Shown here one piece after another: positions 11,770 to 23,305 of a DNA stretch of 64,000 nt. How positions within the stretch are numbered: the stretch's first letter is position 1; each line of letters opens with the position of its first letter. The stretch is taken from the NCBI GenBank assembly GCA_013339765.2, contig CM023448.1, forward strand, positions 26,798,551 to 26,862,550, written 5' to 3'. This stretch comes from Haemaphysalis longicornis. Lineage: Eukaryota > Arthropoda > Arachnida > Ixodida > Ixodidae. The position numbers and the translations under genes are program-made. The notes beneath the pieces were generated by a model. That model worked only from the letters and a program-made list of their open reading frames with translations. It was not told where the DNA came from and did not search any database.

Positions 11770-12470
11770 AATTTTAAGGGCGAAGCCCATTAGGAGCTCT
11801 TGCAGTCGGCGTCTGATGTCGTCGTATTCTCATGTGGTTACGGCACTAAAACACCGGGGTCCCTTGTTTTGCAATGCCTCGCGCTACAACGTAACGCGTT
11901 GTAAAAGTGTATAATGGGTAAAACAGGCTTAACATAAACTAACAATATTTAAAGATTTGCGTAACGCTCTCTGTACGCTTCCACAATGTGTCAAGCACAA
12001 GCAGAAGCTGTTTTTAGGCGGGCTATGATTTGTGTTACACTGAAATATTACCGGCTGTTCAAGCTAGGCCTGCTAGGGGTGGCCGGTCGAAGCAAGAAAA
12101 GGCATACTTACCTGGTGCTGGGGTCTCGTTGGTCACCGAGTACGAGCCTCCAGGGCGGGCCATGCACTGCTTTCGTGTTGACCTTTGTCACTATCCCGAA
12201 CGGGGGAGATGGGGCATGCATCTTGCTTCAATCCGCAAGAGAGGGCGGCACCACCTCAACCAGTTAGCCTTTCCTCCTCTCACCGGCGCTTCTACGGCGC
12301 CCAATCACCGCGCGCCGTGCAGACAAGAGACTTCCAATCGTTGAATACACTGCATGCTTCGTTCCCTCCCAGGTTTCACGTAAGTGTAGATGGCCCGGTA
12401 TTGTTTGGTCGAGACCGATGCCAGATTTTTCAAATACGTGTACGGTTTCAAGCTCCATAGCCAACTATGC
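11770..12470. repeat. Dispersed repeat family, copy 1
   Basis: The left part (about 11770-11905) shares GGCGAAGCCC, TCGGCGTCTGATGT, CACTAAAACACCGGG and GCCTCGCGCT with 63110-63300. The right part (about 12345-12400) shares the TGAATACACTGCATGCTTCG region, CCCAGGTTTCACGT and GTAGATGGCC with 63455-63500. The two parts are in the same order and direction in both places but further apart here, so this copy seems expanded by other sequence, including the U1-like segment. Class unknown. Confidence 0.6.
12104..12224 (+). pseudogene. U1 snRNA-like sequence, 3' truncated
   Basis: It starts with ATACTTACCTGG, identical to the conserved U1 5' end that pairs with 5' splice sites. It continues with a stem-loop I-like segment (GGTCTCGTTGGTCACCGAG), then CCAGGGCGGGCCATGCACTG, GTTGACCTTTGTCACTATCC and a stem-loop III-like ATCCCGAACGGGGGAGAT, then GGGGCATGCATC. 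These blocks fall in the order and spacing of arthropod U1. The Sm-binding site (AATTTxTGG type) and the 3' stem-loop do not follow: the sequence turns into CTTGCTTCAATCCGCAAGAG. It is most likely a truncated pseudogene rather than a working U1 gene. I saw no clear snRNA promoter element upstream. Confidence 0.65.
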
Positions 12471-12639
12471 ACTTGCAGGGTGGGGAACAAAACATACCAT
12501 GTATAGACGTTGCACTTATTATTGCGTTACATATAAATTGACCGAGTAGACAAAACAATTCTCTGGATACTCATATATGCGGCGGCGCATCGAAAACAAA
12601 ATCCCGGCTTAGCATTTTTAGGGGTGCCCTTTCTGCATA

Positions 12640-13020
12640 CATCACTCGTCAATACCACAACCATGCTATTTAATCCACATCAATTCATCTCAATGCACAT
12701 CCATCCAACTTATTCATCCTAATATCATCGTAGTCCAGCTTAGCCCTACCAAACTCTCAAATTGGAGACCTTCATGCCAATCAATTCGTCCTAATTCTTG
12801 TTCATCCATCCTAATCAACCTTACCCCACATTATTCTACCTTAGGCCTACCTGAATCCTAACTCATCTGAATCTCGACTAAAAAAATGTTTTAAAACAAT
12901 CACTAACCAATATTCCATTTATTCTCACTTACTTTTACCCTAATCCCTCCTAGTACACGTTAATCGCGCTTCAATGCACTTTAAAAATCAAGTGTTCATT
13001 ACTTTGCTAACAATTAATCA
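12640..13020. repeat. G-poor, C/T/A-rich decayed simple repeat
   Basis: The plus strand is strongly depleted in G for over 300 bases and is built of variants of CATCCTAATC, CATCCATCC and TTAATCC-like words, for example TTCATCCATCCTAATC near 12802. It reads like a diverged pyrimidine-biased minisatellite. There is no coding potential. Confidence 0.55.
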
Positions 13021-16000
13021 TCGCTTGTACCCATCTAGCATCCTCTGATTGACTTGTGGCCTTTGGGTTTTTGTACCGTCGTTGATGACGTCGGGGTCCT
13101 TTGAGGTCAATCTTACCTCGAAACATAAGAGGATTTCACATTCAACCTTACGCCGTCATTCGTCAACAAAGACCGAGAGAAAACCAGGACACACAAGAGC
13201 GCATGCTGTGAGAAGCGCCATGAAGCCAGGCTGACCGCGGTGGTACAGTAACTGTAATGTGAAGCCGCCGGCCTGTTGCTAGGGGAAAGATGGCTCTGAC
13301 GGCTCCTGGCCGCACTCCCGCCCTTCAAAACGCCCGACGCCCGCTTGCCAGCGCAAACTTTTGTTGTGTTATTTCTATAGGAAACAAGAGGATATATCGA
13401 GGACCGTTTTCGTGCCCCGAAAGTGCAGGGCCGGGCAGGCGCGGAAAAGAATGGAATGGGGATGACGGCGACGCTGGCGAAACCTGTGAGGAGTGACAGG
13501 CAAGAAACGCCAGCGGTAATGAGAGGACACGAGGCCGTTGATGACAGTCAGAACGCAAAGCATTGTATGCACGGGGTGCGAGGGACGCGCGAGAAACTAC
13601 ATGTTGCGCGCTTCTAAAGCCGGACAGAACAGGTCGCTACGGAGCAAGCTTCAATCTTGCGCGAGAGAAGGTGAAGTGCTCACATATACCTAATAATCTA
13701 TCAATGAATCTGATCATTGTTATGCGCCCCGACTGTTAAGTTGGCCAAAACGTAATAACTATACGCGTGGAGCTACGGTGTTCTCTCTTAAGCCGTTATG
13801 GGAACACAGGCTTCGTAGGACTGCCAGCTTGATGCAAGAAGACGGAAGTCGCCTTTGTACCAGCAAGACAATAAAACCAAGAGCATACGCCACATAACGT
13901 ACCCCTGTTTTTTTTCTCGAAGACGAGTTGCTTTTTGGAGCTGCGGGTGTAAGAGAAGAAACGGATCCACACGTAATGCGTGCACTGGTACGTCTTCTCC
14001 CACAGGAAGTACGTCAAGTACTCGAACACGCAGATCAGAGAGAAGTTTTCCTGCAGCATTTGGACAAGAAAAATTTCCCCTCGAATGACGCGTGATTTTA
14101 CAACCTAAACCCGAGCAACACAAATTTACAACCATCTTTTGCTCTCCGGAGGTGGGTCGGCCATTTTCAGTTGCTTTGAAACACAGCTAAACCCCAGCGA
14201 TATTTTTCCCGTGTACTCGCTTGGGACGCACAAAAAAAAGTTAGCTATAGCGGAGACACCATGGCACGATATTTAAAACCTGCAGTTATCAAGACCAAAT
14301 ATCATTTCACCCCTGATTGCTAGTGAATGTCTTGTTTATTGCAGTCACTTAAAATATGCAGTAGTCGCCTTTTGATCCATGAAGGCGACATAGCCGTAAC
14401 ACAAGTAGGCGACGTTCTATTACGTTGATTCCAAGTCGGGATTGATTCCCATGCGCTCATTGCCTAATTATATCGGCGAAGTATTAGTACTTGCTGTGAG
14501 CGTTTTTACGCTAACGCTTTGATTAAATAAACAAAAACGATTTTATTTCTTTTGTTAGTGTCTGCTAGAGCTGTGGTTTATACGAAGGGCTCCCCACCAA
14601 CTTTTTCTGGTAACGGAGCAACTCTGCGGGCTAATCGCAAGGAATACGCGGCAGAAAAGCCAGAAGCAGCGATGTATTGAGCTGCACCATCGGCAATAAG
14701 CTCAAGGGTTCGCCCGCGGAGCGTCCGCGTCGACCACGTCTGTCGTGGCTCGCGAAAGGGAAGTCTGTTAAGAGCAGCTGTGGTTTTCCCCATAGAACAA
14801 ATAAGGTTCCATTGCGTACACAAATATCTGGTACTGCACTGCCAGTTTTTAGGGAAGCGTCGCATTTCGTCCCGCACACAGATCTGAACAACGAAAGGTG
14901 GTGCATCCGTACGTGGGTTACTGCTTTCTCATATCTAACTTATGGCCCTAACCGCTAACCGCGTGGTCTATGTAGTAATACTGGCGACTTTGGCCAGCTA
15001 AAATTTTACCTGATCAAACCGAATGTCGTTGGCCCAAAGCGGGCTATTCAGAGCTAGGCTGTATTCGGCCGCGCGACAAAATTCTCTCATACGCGTGACC
15101 AGAAACTCGCAATGACCCCCAAAAAAGTAAACACATGTTTGGGTGCGTGTGATAGGTGAACCTTGGTGTCCCTGGTTAGAATCGGAGTTCTTCTTTAGAC
15201 TATCCGGCACGTTGCCTGTTGCAGAACGATAGCTTTTCCACTGCGTGCCACGTGAGAGGTGAACCGGACGGAGTGCGACAATGACAACTGGCCCCAGCCA
15301 CAGGGGCTCTGATACTTAACAAGTGGTCCTGGAAATTGGGACCAGTGGGAGTGTCGAAGCACTTTGGAGTGAAACGGCACCAAACGTAAGAGAACACTGC
15401 GGCGCCAATGCGATGTAGCAGTAAGAGAGTGTTCCATAGGTATTAACATGTTTCTACCTCCTAAATTATTTAGGCACATTTAAACAACAACAAATTTTAA
15501 CCGGGCAGCTGTCCAGAAGCTTGAGGTGACTGTCGATGCCTGTCATTCCGGGAGAAGGTACCTGCTGGGCCGACAGATGGCGCCACCACCTCGACGGCCA
15601 CCCTGTGCGCGAGCTAGGCCTGTGGTCGTCAAAGCCACAGCCGGGATAGAAAGGACGCGTGTTCTACTCGTCACCATTGCCTCTTGGTTGCATTTTCTGC
15701 AGTTTTAAGGGATACGAAAGAAAGTTGTGCCTCTCCAGCGCTGTGTGAGACACAATCTCACTTCTTTACGTTTGTGATTGTTAGCGATGGCGGTAGCTAT
15801 CTTCGGATGTTAATCAGACGCCAGGCAAGCACGCATGAGAGGTGAAAAAATAAAAGAGGCTTGTCCACCGGAGGTCATAGTTCCTTGCCTTTTGATGCGA
15901 TCCTCACGTTTTTTTAGATATTATCAATACATGCGTGGTGCGGCTCAAATGCTTTTTAGTGGTAAAGTTACTCGTGAACATTACCGCCAACACACCCCTG

Positions 16001-16518
16001 TAATATTTCAGCTGCCCTCACTATAATGGCAGTACTTATAAAAGGTCTGCAGGAAGTCATGACGGAGAGATTTTTAGAATCCCTCTGAGGACCTATAGCA
16101 CTGAAACACGGGTGAAAACAAAAACTGTGCGAACATCCGCTAGCCTTCGAGAATGCGTTCATAAACATAATGTGGCTCTGAAATGCTTGGAATCGTGTAT
16201 TTTTCCGAAAGAGAACAGTAGCATGATTGTTTCAATAACATGGAAGAAGATTTTGTTTGCTTTCGTGCTGAAAACTGTGCAATGACATTCTCTGTAGTAA
16301 TGAAGTGAACCACAACACTGCCTAAAGATAGAGAGCGGAGAGATAACCAAGTTTAAACATTCTAACAAGCTTCCTCCAAACGCAAGCCTATCACGTTACG
16401 CCACGGGAGAGTATTAGGAGTGAGAAAATTGTTCAATGAACAGATTTATATATTGCAGAGTTGCGAAGTTTGAAGATACACAGCCCTGTATAGCGGCGTC
16501 TCCAGGACGACGGACAGG
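13021..16518. other. Unassigned DNA
   Basis: No gene or repeat is recognised. Minus-strand frames at 13788-14135 and 14998-15210 are open but match no motif I know. A GC-rich block at 13260-13620 has overlapping open frames on both strands, as expected from composition. Confidence 0.4.
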
Positions 16519-16532
16519 AGAACCTACCTCGT

Positions 16533-16772
16533 ACCCGCCTCGGTGCCTTAGTGGCTGAAGCGTAGCGCTGCCATGCACGAGGTCGCGGGTTATATTCCAG
16601 GCGACGGCGGCCGCTTTTCTGATGGGGGGAAAAGCAAAAACGCCCTTGTGCACGAGTCTTTTGGCGCACTGTAAAGATCCCCAGGTGGTTAAAATTAATC
16701 CGGGGCCCTGCACTACGGCGCGCCTCGTCGCCTGCCTTTCGTCGGCGTGTTAAACCCTACAATCAGTCAATC
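16533..16772 (+). mobile_element. Full-length Ruka-like SINE
   Basis: Head GCCTTAGTGGCTGAAGCG, B-box region GCGGGTTATATTCC (weakened), hairpin GCTTTTC...GAAAAGC with a loop one base shorter than the consensus, then AAAATTAATCCGGGGCCC and an ACAATCAGTCAATC tail. Flanking AGAACCTACCTCGT (16519-16532) and AGAACCTGCTTCGT (16773-16786) match at 12 of 14 and define the ends. The degraded B box suggests it is transcriptionally silent. Confidence 0.92.
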
Positions 16773-17792
16773 AGAACCTGCTTCGTGTTTCACAATAGGA
16801 GTCGCTAAAAAACATTCAAAGACGAGAATCGCTGTTTTGCAGTTTGATAGAATGCACTGTGCAATTCTCCTGCTTGAAGCACTTCAAAGACGTCACCTAT
16901 TATTCCACATGTTAGGGCCTGCAGTACAATTGGTGCAGTATTATGGAGTCTCGCGTTCCAGGTCCCTTCAGTGAGCAGACTGGGCTATCAACGGCAGGCA
17001 GTTTTAAATGTCTCTGCAATGCCGCTGTTAACATTATAACCATAATGTTCTGAGAAATTCGTAGGACACCCCTCCCAATTTGCTTTGAGAAATACACTTC
17101 AACCACCTCGCACGTCAAAAAACTTGCCCGTCTACTGAACGAAATCAACAAACAACGTAATACACTTCGGTGAGTTGGCATATGCCCAGAATGTACAGCG
17201 CCCACGAAACGCCAGTGGAAAACCTGTCTGCGGTCGTCTTCTGAGGGGATGCCACCGCGAGGTGTCGTCCGTACGCCTGTCCGAATAGTCGTTTTCTCTG
17301 ACCTTTAGAAGGAATAGGCGAACTTTTAATGCTGATTTGTTTCTCACTGGCGTGTAACCGCGATTATGAGAAAACTAAGAAACAGCGGCGCATAGCTTCT
17401 CTGCCGAAGAGGGAAACGCACGCATCAGAGGGGCAAACCCGCTGCTCAGGCTACTCGCAGTGGCCGCAGGCACGAGGCGCGGCTCCTGCGAAGGCCATAC
17501 AAACGTTCGCGCACCCCCCCTATTCCCCGCTAGATCGACATGTAGGTGGCGACAGCGTCGCGCTGCTAGTGTGGATGCTCCGCTGAGCGGCCGGTAAGAA
17601 TGCACACTGTGGGCGCGCTTCGTGCTTTTTTCTCGCCGTATGTGCGCACGAAAGGCGCAAACAAGAGTGGTATGCTTTAGTTCGGTTCCTCAAATTTCAA
17701 TGTATAGCATGGAAAGCGGCAGTCCTTTTTCATTACAACGCCAAAAAAAAAAGCGACGGCTCATCGGGAATCTCAGAATGGCCGTAATTGTG

Positions 17793-17845
17793 ACAATGAA
17801 CTTGTACACTACGAGTGTACAATGAACTTGTACACTCGTAGCAAG
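17793..17845. repeat. 26 bp tandem pair with embedded palindrome
   Basis: ACAATGAACTTGTACAC occurs at 17793 and again at 17819. Within the first unit TTGTACAC and GTGTACAA (17802-17809 and 17815-17822) form a perfect 8 bp stem with a 5-base loop. Confidence 0.75.
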
Positions 17846-18642
17846 CTCGATCTTTGCAGACTATGGCTTTGAGCCTTCAATAAAAACATAAATAGAAACA
17901 AATCAGGAAGCCTCGATCTCTGAAATTCAGTTTACAACGGCAATCTCAATCGCTTTCACTGGTAGCCATGACGCATTATTGCATTTGTGGGATGCCCTTA
18001 AATGGTAACACTACTTAACTGCCCCAAATTCTTTCTAAGAGCTTACGATATTTTGTGTGTGTTCAAAGGGCAACATAAAATTTCTGAATTTTGGTCAGGG
18101 CAGAGATATAAATGTAACAGCACTAACTGGTCTTTTAAATGAAATTTGCGACTCTGAAAGAACGGTTTCATATCAGTTATTTACGGCTTTCGTCGGAAGT
18201 GAACTTGTGAATTGAATTGTCAACGCACGCAGTACAATGAACATATCATGTTTAGCTAGGTTTTCGCAAAGTGACAAGCAGGTTTACAGTGTGCAAACCA
18301 AGCTTCTGGGACCTCACAGTGAGCCCAACGTTTCTGTTACGGCTGCTCTGTTGACCATTTGCGTTCCTTTTAAAATATAACAGGTGCATGCAACAGCGAG
18401 ATGCGTTTGCATTTCTTGCGTATAAGGTCGCGCAGGAACCCTAAAGAGGGCAATAAATGAAGTTGTGCTGTTGCAGGTGTAGTAAACATCTCCTTTTTAC
18501 TTCTCGTTGTGAATCAGCGCAACGGGTTCCCGGTAACTACTTAGGTTTGTAATCTTTGTAAACTTTGTTTTGTAAAATCGCCTTTGTCTTGGCATTGATT
18601 TCTTGAGGATGTCATGGTTAAAAAATGAAATTCGGTGCATTT

Positions 18643-18681
18643 CTTTTTTTTTTTTCGGGAAGAGCGGGGGGGGGGGGGGGG
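18643..18681. repeat. Homopolymer T and G runs
   Basis: A T-run is followed 10 bases later by 16 consecutive G (18666-18681). Runs like this often mark assembly uncertainty, so local length should be treated with caution. Confidence 0.9.
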
Positions 18682-20061
18682 CGGTCCTGCCAATGTTGCA
18701 AGAGCAGCAAGAAGAGAACGCATGTAACACGAAAAGCCAAAATATGGTTATCAGTATTACTTACAATCGAAACTACACTCGGCGTTGTGGTCTGTAGCGA
18801 TGAAAAAGCAGTACTTTAACAGGTATTTTAAAATTAAATAACCCCCATTTGGTCCGAGATTGACCAGGAATTGTGGCTCGCCTTTCTCAAAATTGTATTG
18901 AAAGCAAGCATTGTAAGAAAAAAAAAACCAGCGAGTCATGGCACACACCCCTCACACATGTGGGAAACAACGTGCATTATATTACGCGTCTTCTCCTCTT
19001 TCTGTAAACATAGGTCCACTTTAAGAGGTTAGGACGTGACCATATTAGGCATTTGGTTATGCTGAGTGAGACACGCTTCTGAACAAGGTGATTCATGTCG
19101 GATTTGAAAAGGATATATGTGAAAACGACACACGAAATGCCACATGTCTGACGCAAACTCACAACTGCTTAATTTTACCGAAAAATCCCCCCTACTCTTG
19201 CGCATCCATAGAAACGTATTTTAAATAATACGTAAATTAGCAACTCGATACAGTTGAAAGTTTATTCCTCCTCCTCAGTATAAACAACGACTGTCCAAAA
19301 TGGTATTTATTTTATTAAAGGTACGGCAAGGGCACGATCACACTTGACGATCACACTTGGTGCTTGATGGTGTAAAATACATGTCCGGTAATGTATTGGT
19401 GATAGCGCACGGGTGATGTGCAGTGTAAATATTTTTTGTTTGTTTCTTCTTTCTATAAGGACACAGCGCAATTTTACAAGCATGTGGAATTTGCACGCGT
19501 AGGCACAGGTCTTGTCGCTTCTTACCCGTTTCGCGTACTAAACTTTTATCCTTTCAATATTCACCACGCCACCTTCAAAAAGCACCCTTCGACGTTCCCG
19601 AAACGGCAGACGACTGCACTCAACAATGGGGAAAGTGTAATGTGTGGGAGCAATGTTTATAACACGTTTCACACTCAAGCGGTGACCACGGCGAAGATGT
19701 TTCGGGGAATTAAACCAGCGCATTAACCCTCAACGGCAGCTGATAATTGCGTTTCTAGAGGAAATGCGCAAGCAGAGGTAACTATGCCATTGCTTACTGC
19801 GAAACGAGCACACATATTGGTTGCTTTGTCGCGTGCAGCACGCGTCTTGCGCCGCACGCAACGTGAAAAAAGACATCCCCCTCGCGAGGGGCACGATCAA
19901 ATGCACAGCATTTCCGAGGGGGTGCGCCGGCAAGTCGTATCTCTTGATCGCGGGACCCGTGTCGCCATCTTTTGGAAGCGCGGGACAACTTGCGGCCGCT
20001 TTCGAAACAAACGAGAAATGAGTGAAGGATATAAGGCGCGTTCGGTGCATCGAAATCTGTG

Positions 20062-20142
20062 TCGGTTTCGTGGCTCGGTCGGTTGTGCGCCGGGCACCTT
20101 GCGTTCCGCCCGCGGCGTCATGGGTTCGAAACCGGGCGCCGG
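20062..20142 (+). other. tRNA-like Pol III head, not Ruka
   Basis: TGGCTCGGTCGG (20071-20082) fits a Pol III A box and GGTTCGAAACC (20123-20133) a B box. They lie 52 bp apart, as in tRNA genes and tRNA-derived SINEs. The intervening sequence does not fold convincingly as a tRNA by eye. The segment is followed at once by a 23-24 bp minisatellite instead of the Ruka body, so it is a different tRNA-derived element or a chance pair of boxes. Confidence 0.45.
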
Positions 20143-20163
20143 AAACTGTTATTTCTTCCTGGC

Positions 20164-20262
20164 TGCGGACTACGACAAGGCGCGCCTGCGGACTACGACA
20201 GGGCGCGCATGCGGACTACGACAAGGGCGCGCATGCGGACTACGACAGCGCACGCCAACGCC
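20164..20262 (+). repeat. Minisatellite, four 23-24 bp units
   Basis: Four units of GCGGACTACGACAAGGCGCG and close variants follow the tRNA-like head. The unit sequence is GC-rich and the last unit is shortened and diverged. Confidence 0.85.
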
Positions 20263-20468
20263 GCGTGACATTGTGAGTTACTAAAATGCTATGCATTTAA
20301 AGCAGACGACGCGAGAGTGCCATCTACACTAGGAGCGGTTCGTCCCGCCGCCGCCAGGGGCCGACTGTGTTCGTGCTCGGGCGAATAGCCTGCCGTGTAA
20401 GGCAAAGGTTAGTGTCCCCGCTTGGCCGACAGATGGCGGCACCGCCTTTATGGCCGGTTTAAACCAGT

Positions 20469-20522
20469 CGGTTTACACCGGCCCTTGAATTATGGTGGAA
20501 AGGAAAGGGCCGGTGTGAACCG
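20469..20522. repeat. 18 bp inverted repeat with 18-base loop
   Basis: CGGTTTACACCGGCCCTT (20469-20486) faces AAGGGCCGGTGTGAACCG (20505-20522), complementary at 17 of 18 positions. It could fold as a stable hairpin or be paired ends of a very short foldback element. Confidence 0.8.
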
Positions 20523-20568
20523 CTGGAAAGGGAAAGAGAAAGGCGAGACTCTGTGGGAATAAGGACGC

Positions 20569-20800
20569 GAATGAATGAATGAATGAATGAATGAATTTTT
20601 ATTAACACGAGGATGGCGACTTAGCCTAGATGGGGCGGGGGGAAAGGGTGGTCTTCTAAAAAAGGCTATTTATAAAATAGTCTTGTTACAATCTTTATAA
20701 AAGGAAAAAAAGGCTCTTTATCAGCGAAAAACGGCGCCAAGAGAACATACAGGGGCAAAAAGAACCGGAGGCACTGAAGGAAAAATGGGATGTCTACCCG
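20569..20800 (-). mobile_element. Possible LINE 3' end with (GAAT)n tail
   Basis: About seven GAAT units at 20569-20596 are followed by TTTTTATT and an unrepetitive block to about 20800. On the minus strand this is a non-coding block ending AATAAAAATTCATTCATTC. That arrangement, unique 3' UTR then short repeat tail, is typical of several LINE clades. No coding sequence is attached, so the call is tentative. Confidence 0.35.
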
Positions 20801-20829
20801 TAAACACGACTACCAGCGCAAAAAATAGA

Positions 20830-21956
20830 GCAAGCAAGGTCAAGCAGACAGGCGAACAATGGATGGCAGAAATACAGAAGATGCACAAAAACGCGTCAAA
20901 CAAGTTTTGGAGCAATTTAAAATATTAAGCTCAAGAAACAATATGCATTAAAAATTCTCGATTGATGGCGAGGGGAAACATTTAGAAGTAGAGCACGCGT
21001 TGGAACATATCCATCGAGTCATTAGCAAGCATTTTCAAAAAGCTGGTGTTGGGAAGCCTGCACCAAGAACATGAGCGCCACTAGGCATCGTTTATGAGGA
21101 CTATAAATAAGGTGATCCAAACCAAATACCGGGGGATTGGCTGGAAAGTAGGAGGAAATTCATATATAAAGGCATCGGTAACAACGCCATTATAGATTCA
21201 TACAGACTACTCACAGTAACGTCAGTGGTATACAGATTCTTAATACAGGCGATAAAATCAGAAATTTGAGAATGGATGAACGAAAATTAAATCCTGGGGA
21301 CTGTAGAATGGATTTCAACCAGACCAACTGTTGGATTTGAATTTGCTCTTGATAACACATCGCATTGAATAGCGAAACCACTGAATAGTTTATTATAGAT
21401 CATGGTTTTGGGCATTAAAGGGGCATATGACAACGTAAACAGAGAGAAATGCGGACACTCCAGGGATTAGAGAACGAATCATACTGCTTCTTATAGCAAT
21501 CTATAATAGAGTGCTACTGACATAGGAAGGGCAGAAATACGGAGAGCAGGTAAACCCTCATCGGTGACTGAACAGGGATGCCCTTTGAGCCCGATAGTGA
21601 TTATGGTTTACACGGCCGGGTTAGAAAAGAAAATATAAAAAAGACAATTACGGTTCAAACTAGCGCATATGCTGCAATGTGAAGTGGTACAACAGCGTAT
21701 TCTGACAACATTATACGCAGACGACAATGTTCTTTCAGCTGATACCAGACCGATATGCAATGACTCATAAGTATTAGTAGTCGGGAAGTAATCGACCTGA
21801 GGTTAAGAAAAATCTGCAAAAATGGTTTTCATTGACCCTAGCCGACGCAGTGTCAATCCAGCTTATTGAATTTGGCAGAGTCAAGGAATAAAAGTATTTG
21901 GGAGAGTGGATAAAAGAAGGGGATTACTACTTAAGAACTCACGCGGAGAAACTTAA
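20830..21956 (+). pseudogene. Non-LTR retrotransposon reverse transcriptase relic, N-terminal part
   Basis: The plus-strand translation, with many stops and frame changes, gives EHALEHIHRVISKHFQKA, then TVTSVVYRFLIQAIKSEI and GIKGAYDNVN (about 21412-21440). EQGCPLSPI (21570-21596) and LYADDNVLSAD, with the catalytic YADD at 21714-21725, follow; near the break an EYKYLGEWIKEG-like segment appears. These are reverse transcriptase motifs in correct order. The catalytic Asp pair is kept but the frame is dead. The sequence stops at a TTAA (21953-21956), where the TTAA-flanked element begins. Its C-terminal half resumes at 23754. Confidence 0.8.
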
Positions 21957-22894
21957 AGGGGTCCTGAAATACCTTCCGCCGATGCATGGATGTACATGTA
22001 ACCAAATAAAGCAATGTATGAGCAATCTCCTACCCCCAAGACGTTTGTTAAAGCGATGAGTATTAGCTTAGAAATCGTAAATAAAAAACCGCACATTATC
22101 GTCGCGCCACGTTTCCTCCTCCTTTCGCTGTTGACGGCGCGCGAGCCTTCCCTCCCATGAAGCTGCGCGCCTCAGCGGTGACGTAATTCCGCTATGGCGC
22201 TCCTCACACTGCCGTCAGCTACGCGCAAGCTTTGTTGACACCATGAATGCCGCACTCCGCTCAAGGCTGGAAAAGCGAACGAAAAATCTGGCCGCATTTG
22301 TGCGGCGGCCTGGCCTTGCCTTTCCGCGGTGTACGTTGCTGCAGGTGCTATCGGTGGCAACGTGAATTTTTATCGGCGGCGAACTCGCAGGCGCTCGGGG
22401 AGGATCGTGCGCCCCCTCCCTTTCATGCACCGCGCACTGTTTATCCAAAAAGCGCCGTATCAGATGTGGCCACGCTGGTGCTGCATCTTATTTTGCGGCG
22501 GTGGTATTTCCTGCCGGCGGCATGTGAAAAAGACATTTTAAACCGACACAGAACCCGTGCGCAAAACGCTTCAATCATGTGACCAGTTCAGCTAGGGGCG
22601 ACGCGTGGTGGAGAGCGGCAACGTTGGCAAAGCATGCTCCGGCGTGGCTCTGAGCTTTCTAGCGCTGGAGCGAGCGCCATTTCTTTGACAATCTCAAACA
22701 TCGGTTGCCTTGGCAACAAGGCGAAAACCGCTCCAGAAGTCAGTTATGGTTGCCTGATCCCGGTTCAGCTCGGGGCCCCACCTCGCGACATGTGGGCACT
22801 GCAGGCGTATCACTCATACCCGTTGGGAAGGGCGAGATGCGTTTGGCATTACAGGAGGCGATAGTGTGTGTGTTGTAGACGCCCTTGTTTCGCG

Positions 22895-23305
22895 ATGAAA
22901 TGCGACGTTGTGCTTCTGCGGGTGGATAGTGCTTCACATAGTCTGGATATCTTTCTCGAGCGGCGTACTACTCAACCTCGCATGGGGTATGTGCAGTGTG
23001 CCTGGCTGAAAGCCATCTCGGCTTGTGTGCCGGAGTTAAGTGACTTGCTGTTCGTCCCCGCAAAACGCGCGCGAGGTGAGTGCCGAATTTACGACGCGGA
23101 GGAGGAGGCAACCCATCGTCTGTCAATCGCGGTTCAGACTTGCAACGCATGTTGTGACGTTGTGTTCGTTCGAAACGCATCTCTGCATTCTTTTGAAGTT
23201 GAAATAAATGTATGCGTCAAACCTTGGCATTCGGCTCAGGGCCTTCTCTGCGATTGCACGAAGTGCCACGGGGCTTCAAACGATTTCTTTATGGAACGTA
23301 CTCAG
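22895..23305 (+). CDS. Unrecognised Cys-rich candidate exon inside TTAA element 3
   Basis: Starting at the ATG at 22895 (MKCDVVLLRVDSASHSLDIF) the frame stays open for 137 codons to an excellent donor, CAG|GTAAGA at 23306. It would continue a little to a stop at 23341 if unspliced. The C-terminal third has clustered cysteines (TCNACCDVVF, then LLCDCTKCHG near 23251), suggestive of metal binding, but matches no domain I know. It could be a captured host exon or part of a degenerate mobile-element gene. The open frame and donor are seen; the rest is inference. Confidence 0.35.

Larger units (their letters stand above)
16787..20060. other. Unassigned DNA with small simple repeats
   Basis: No gene is recognised. 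Small features: a 26 bp tandem pair at 17793-17845 with an embedded perfect palindrome, a T-run then a 16 G run at 18643-18681, and A-rich runs near 18920. Open frames at 19418-19726 and 19784-20284 show no known motif; the second covers the tRNA-like head and minisatellite below. Confidence 0.4.

Noticed and set aside
12104..12224. Functional U1 snRNA gene
   Set aside because: The Sm site and 3' stem-loop are missing.
19784..20284. 166-codon plus-strand ORF as a gene
   Set aside because: It covers the tRNA-like head and the minisatellite; its repeated Arg/Gly/Thr content comes from the GC-rich repeat.
15560..20447. CTCF/insulator-like sites (GCCGACAGATGGCG at about 15570 and 20427)
   Set aside because: The same 14-mer occurs twice, but a short match without conservation or binding data does not support an insulator call.
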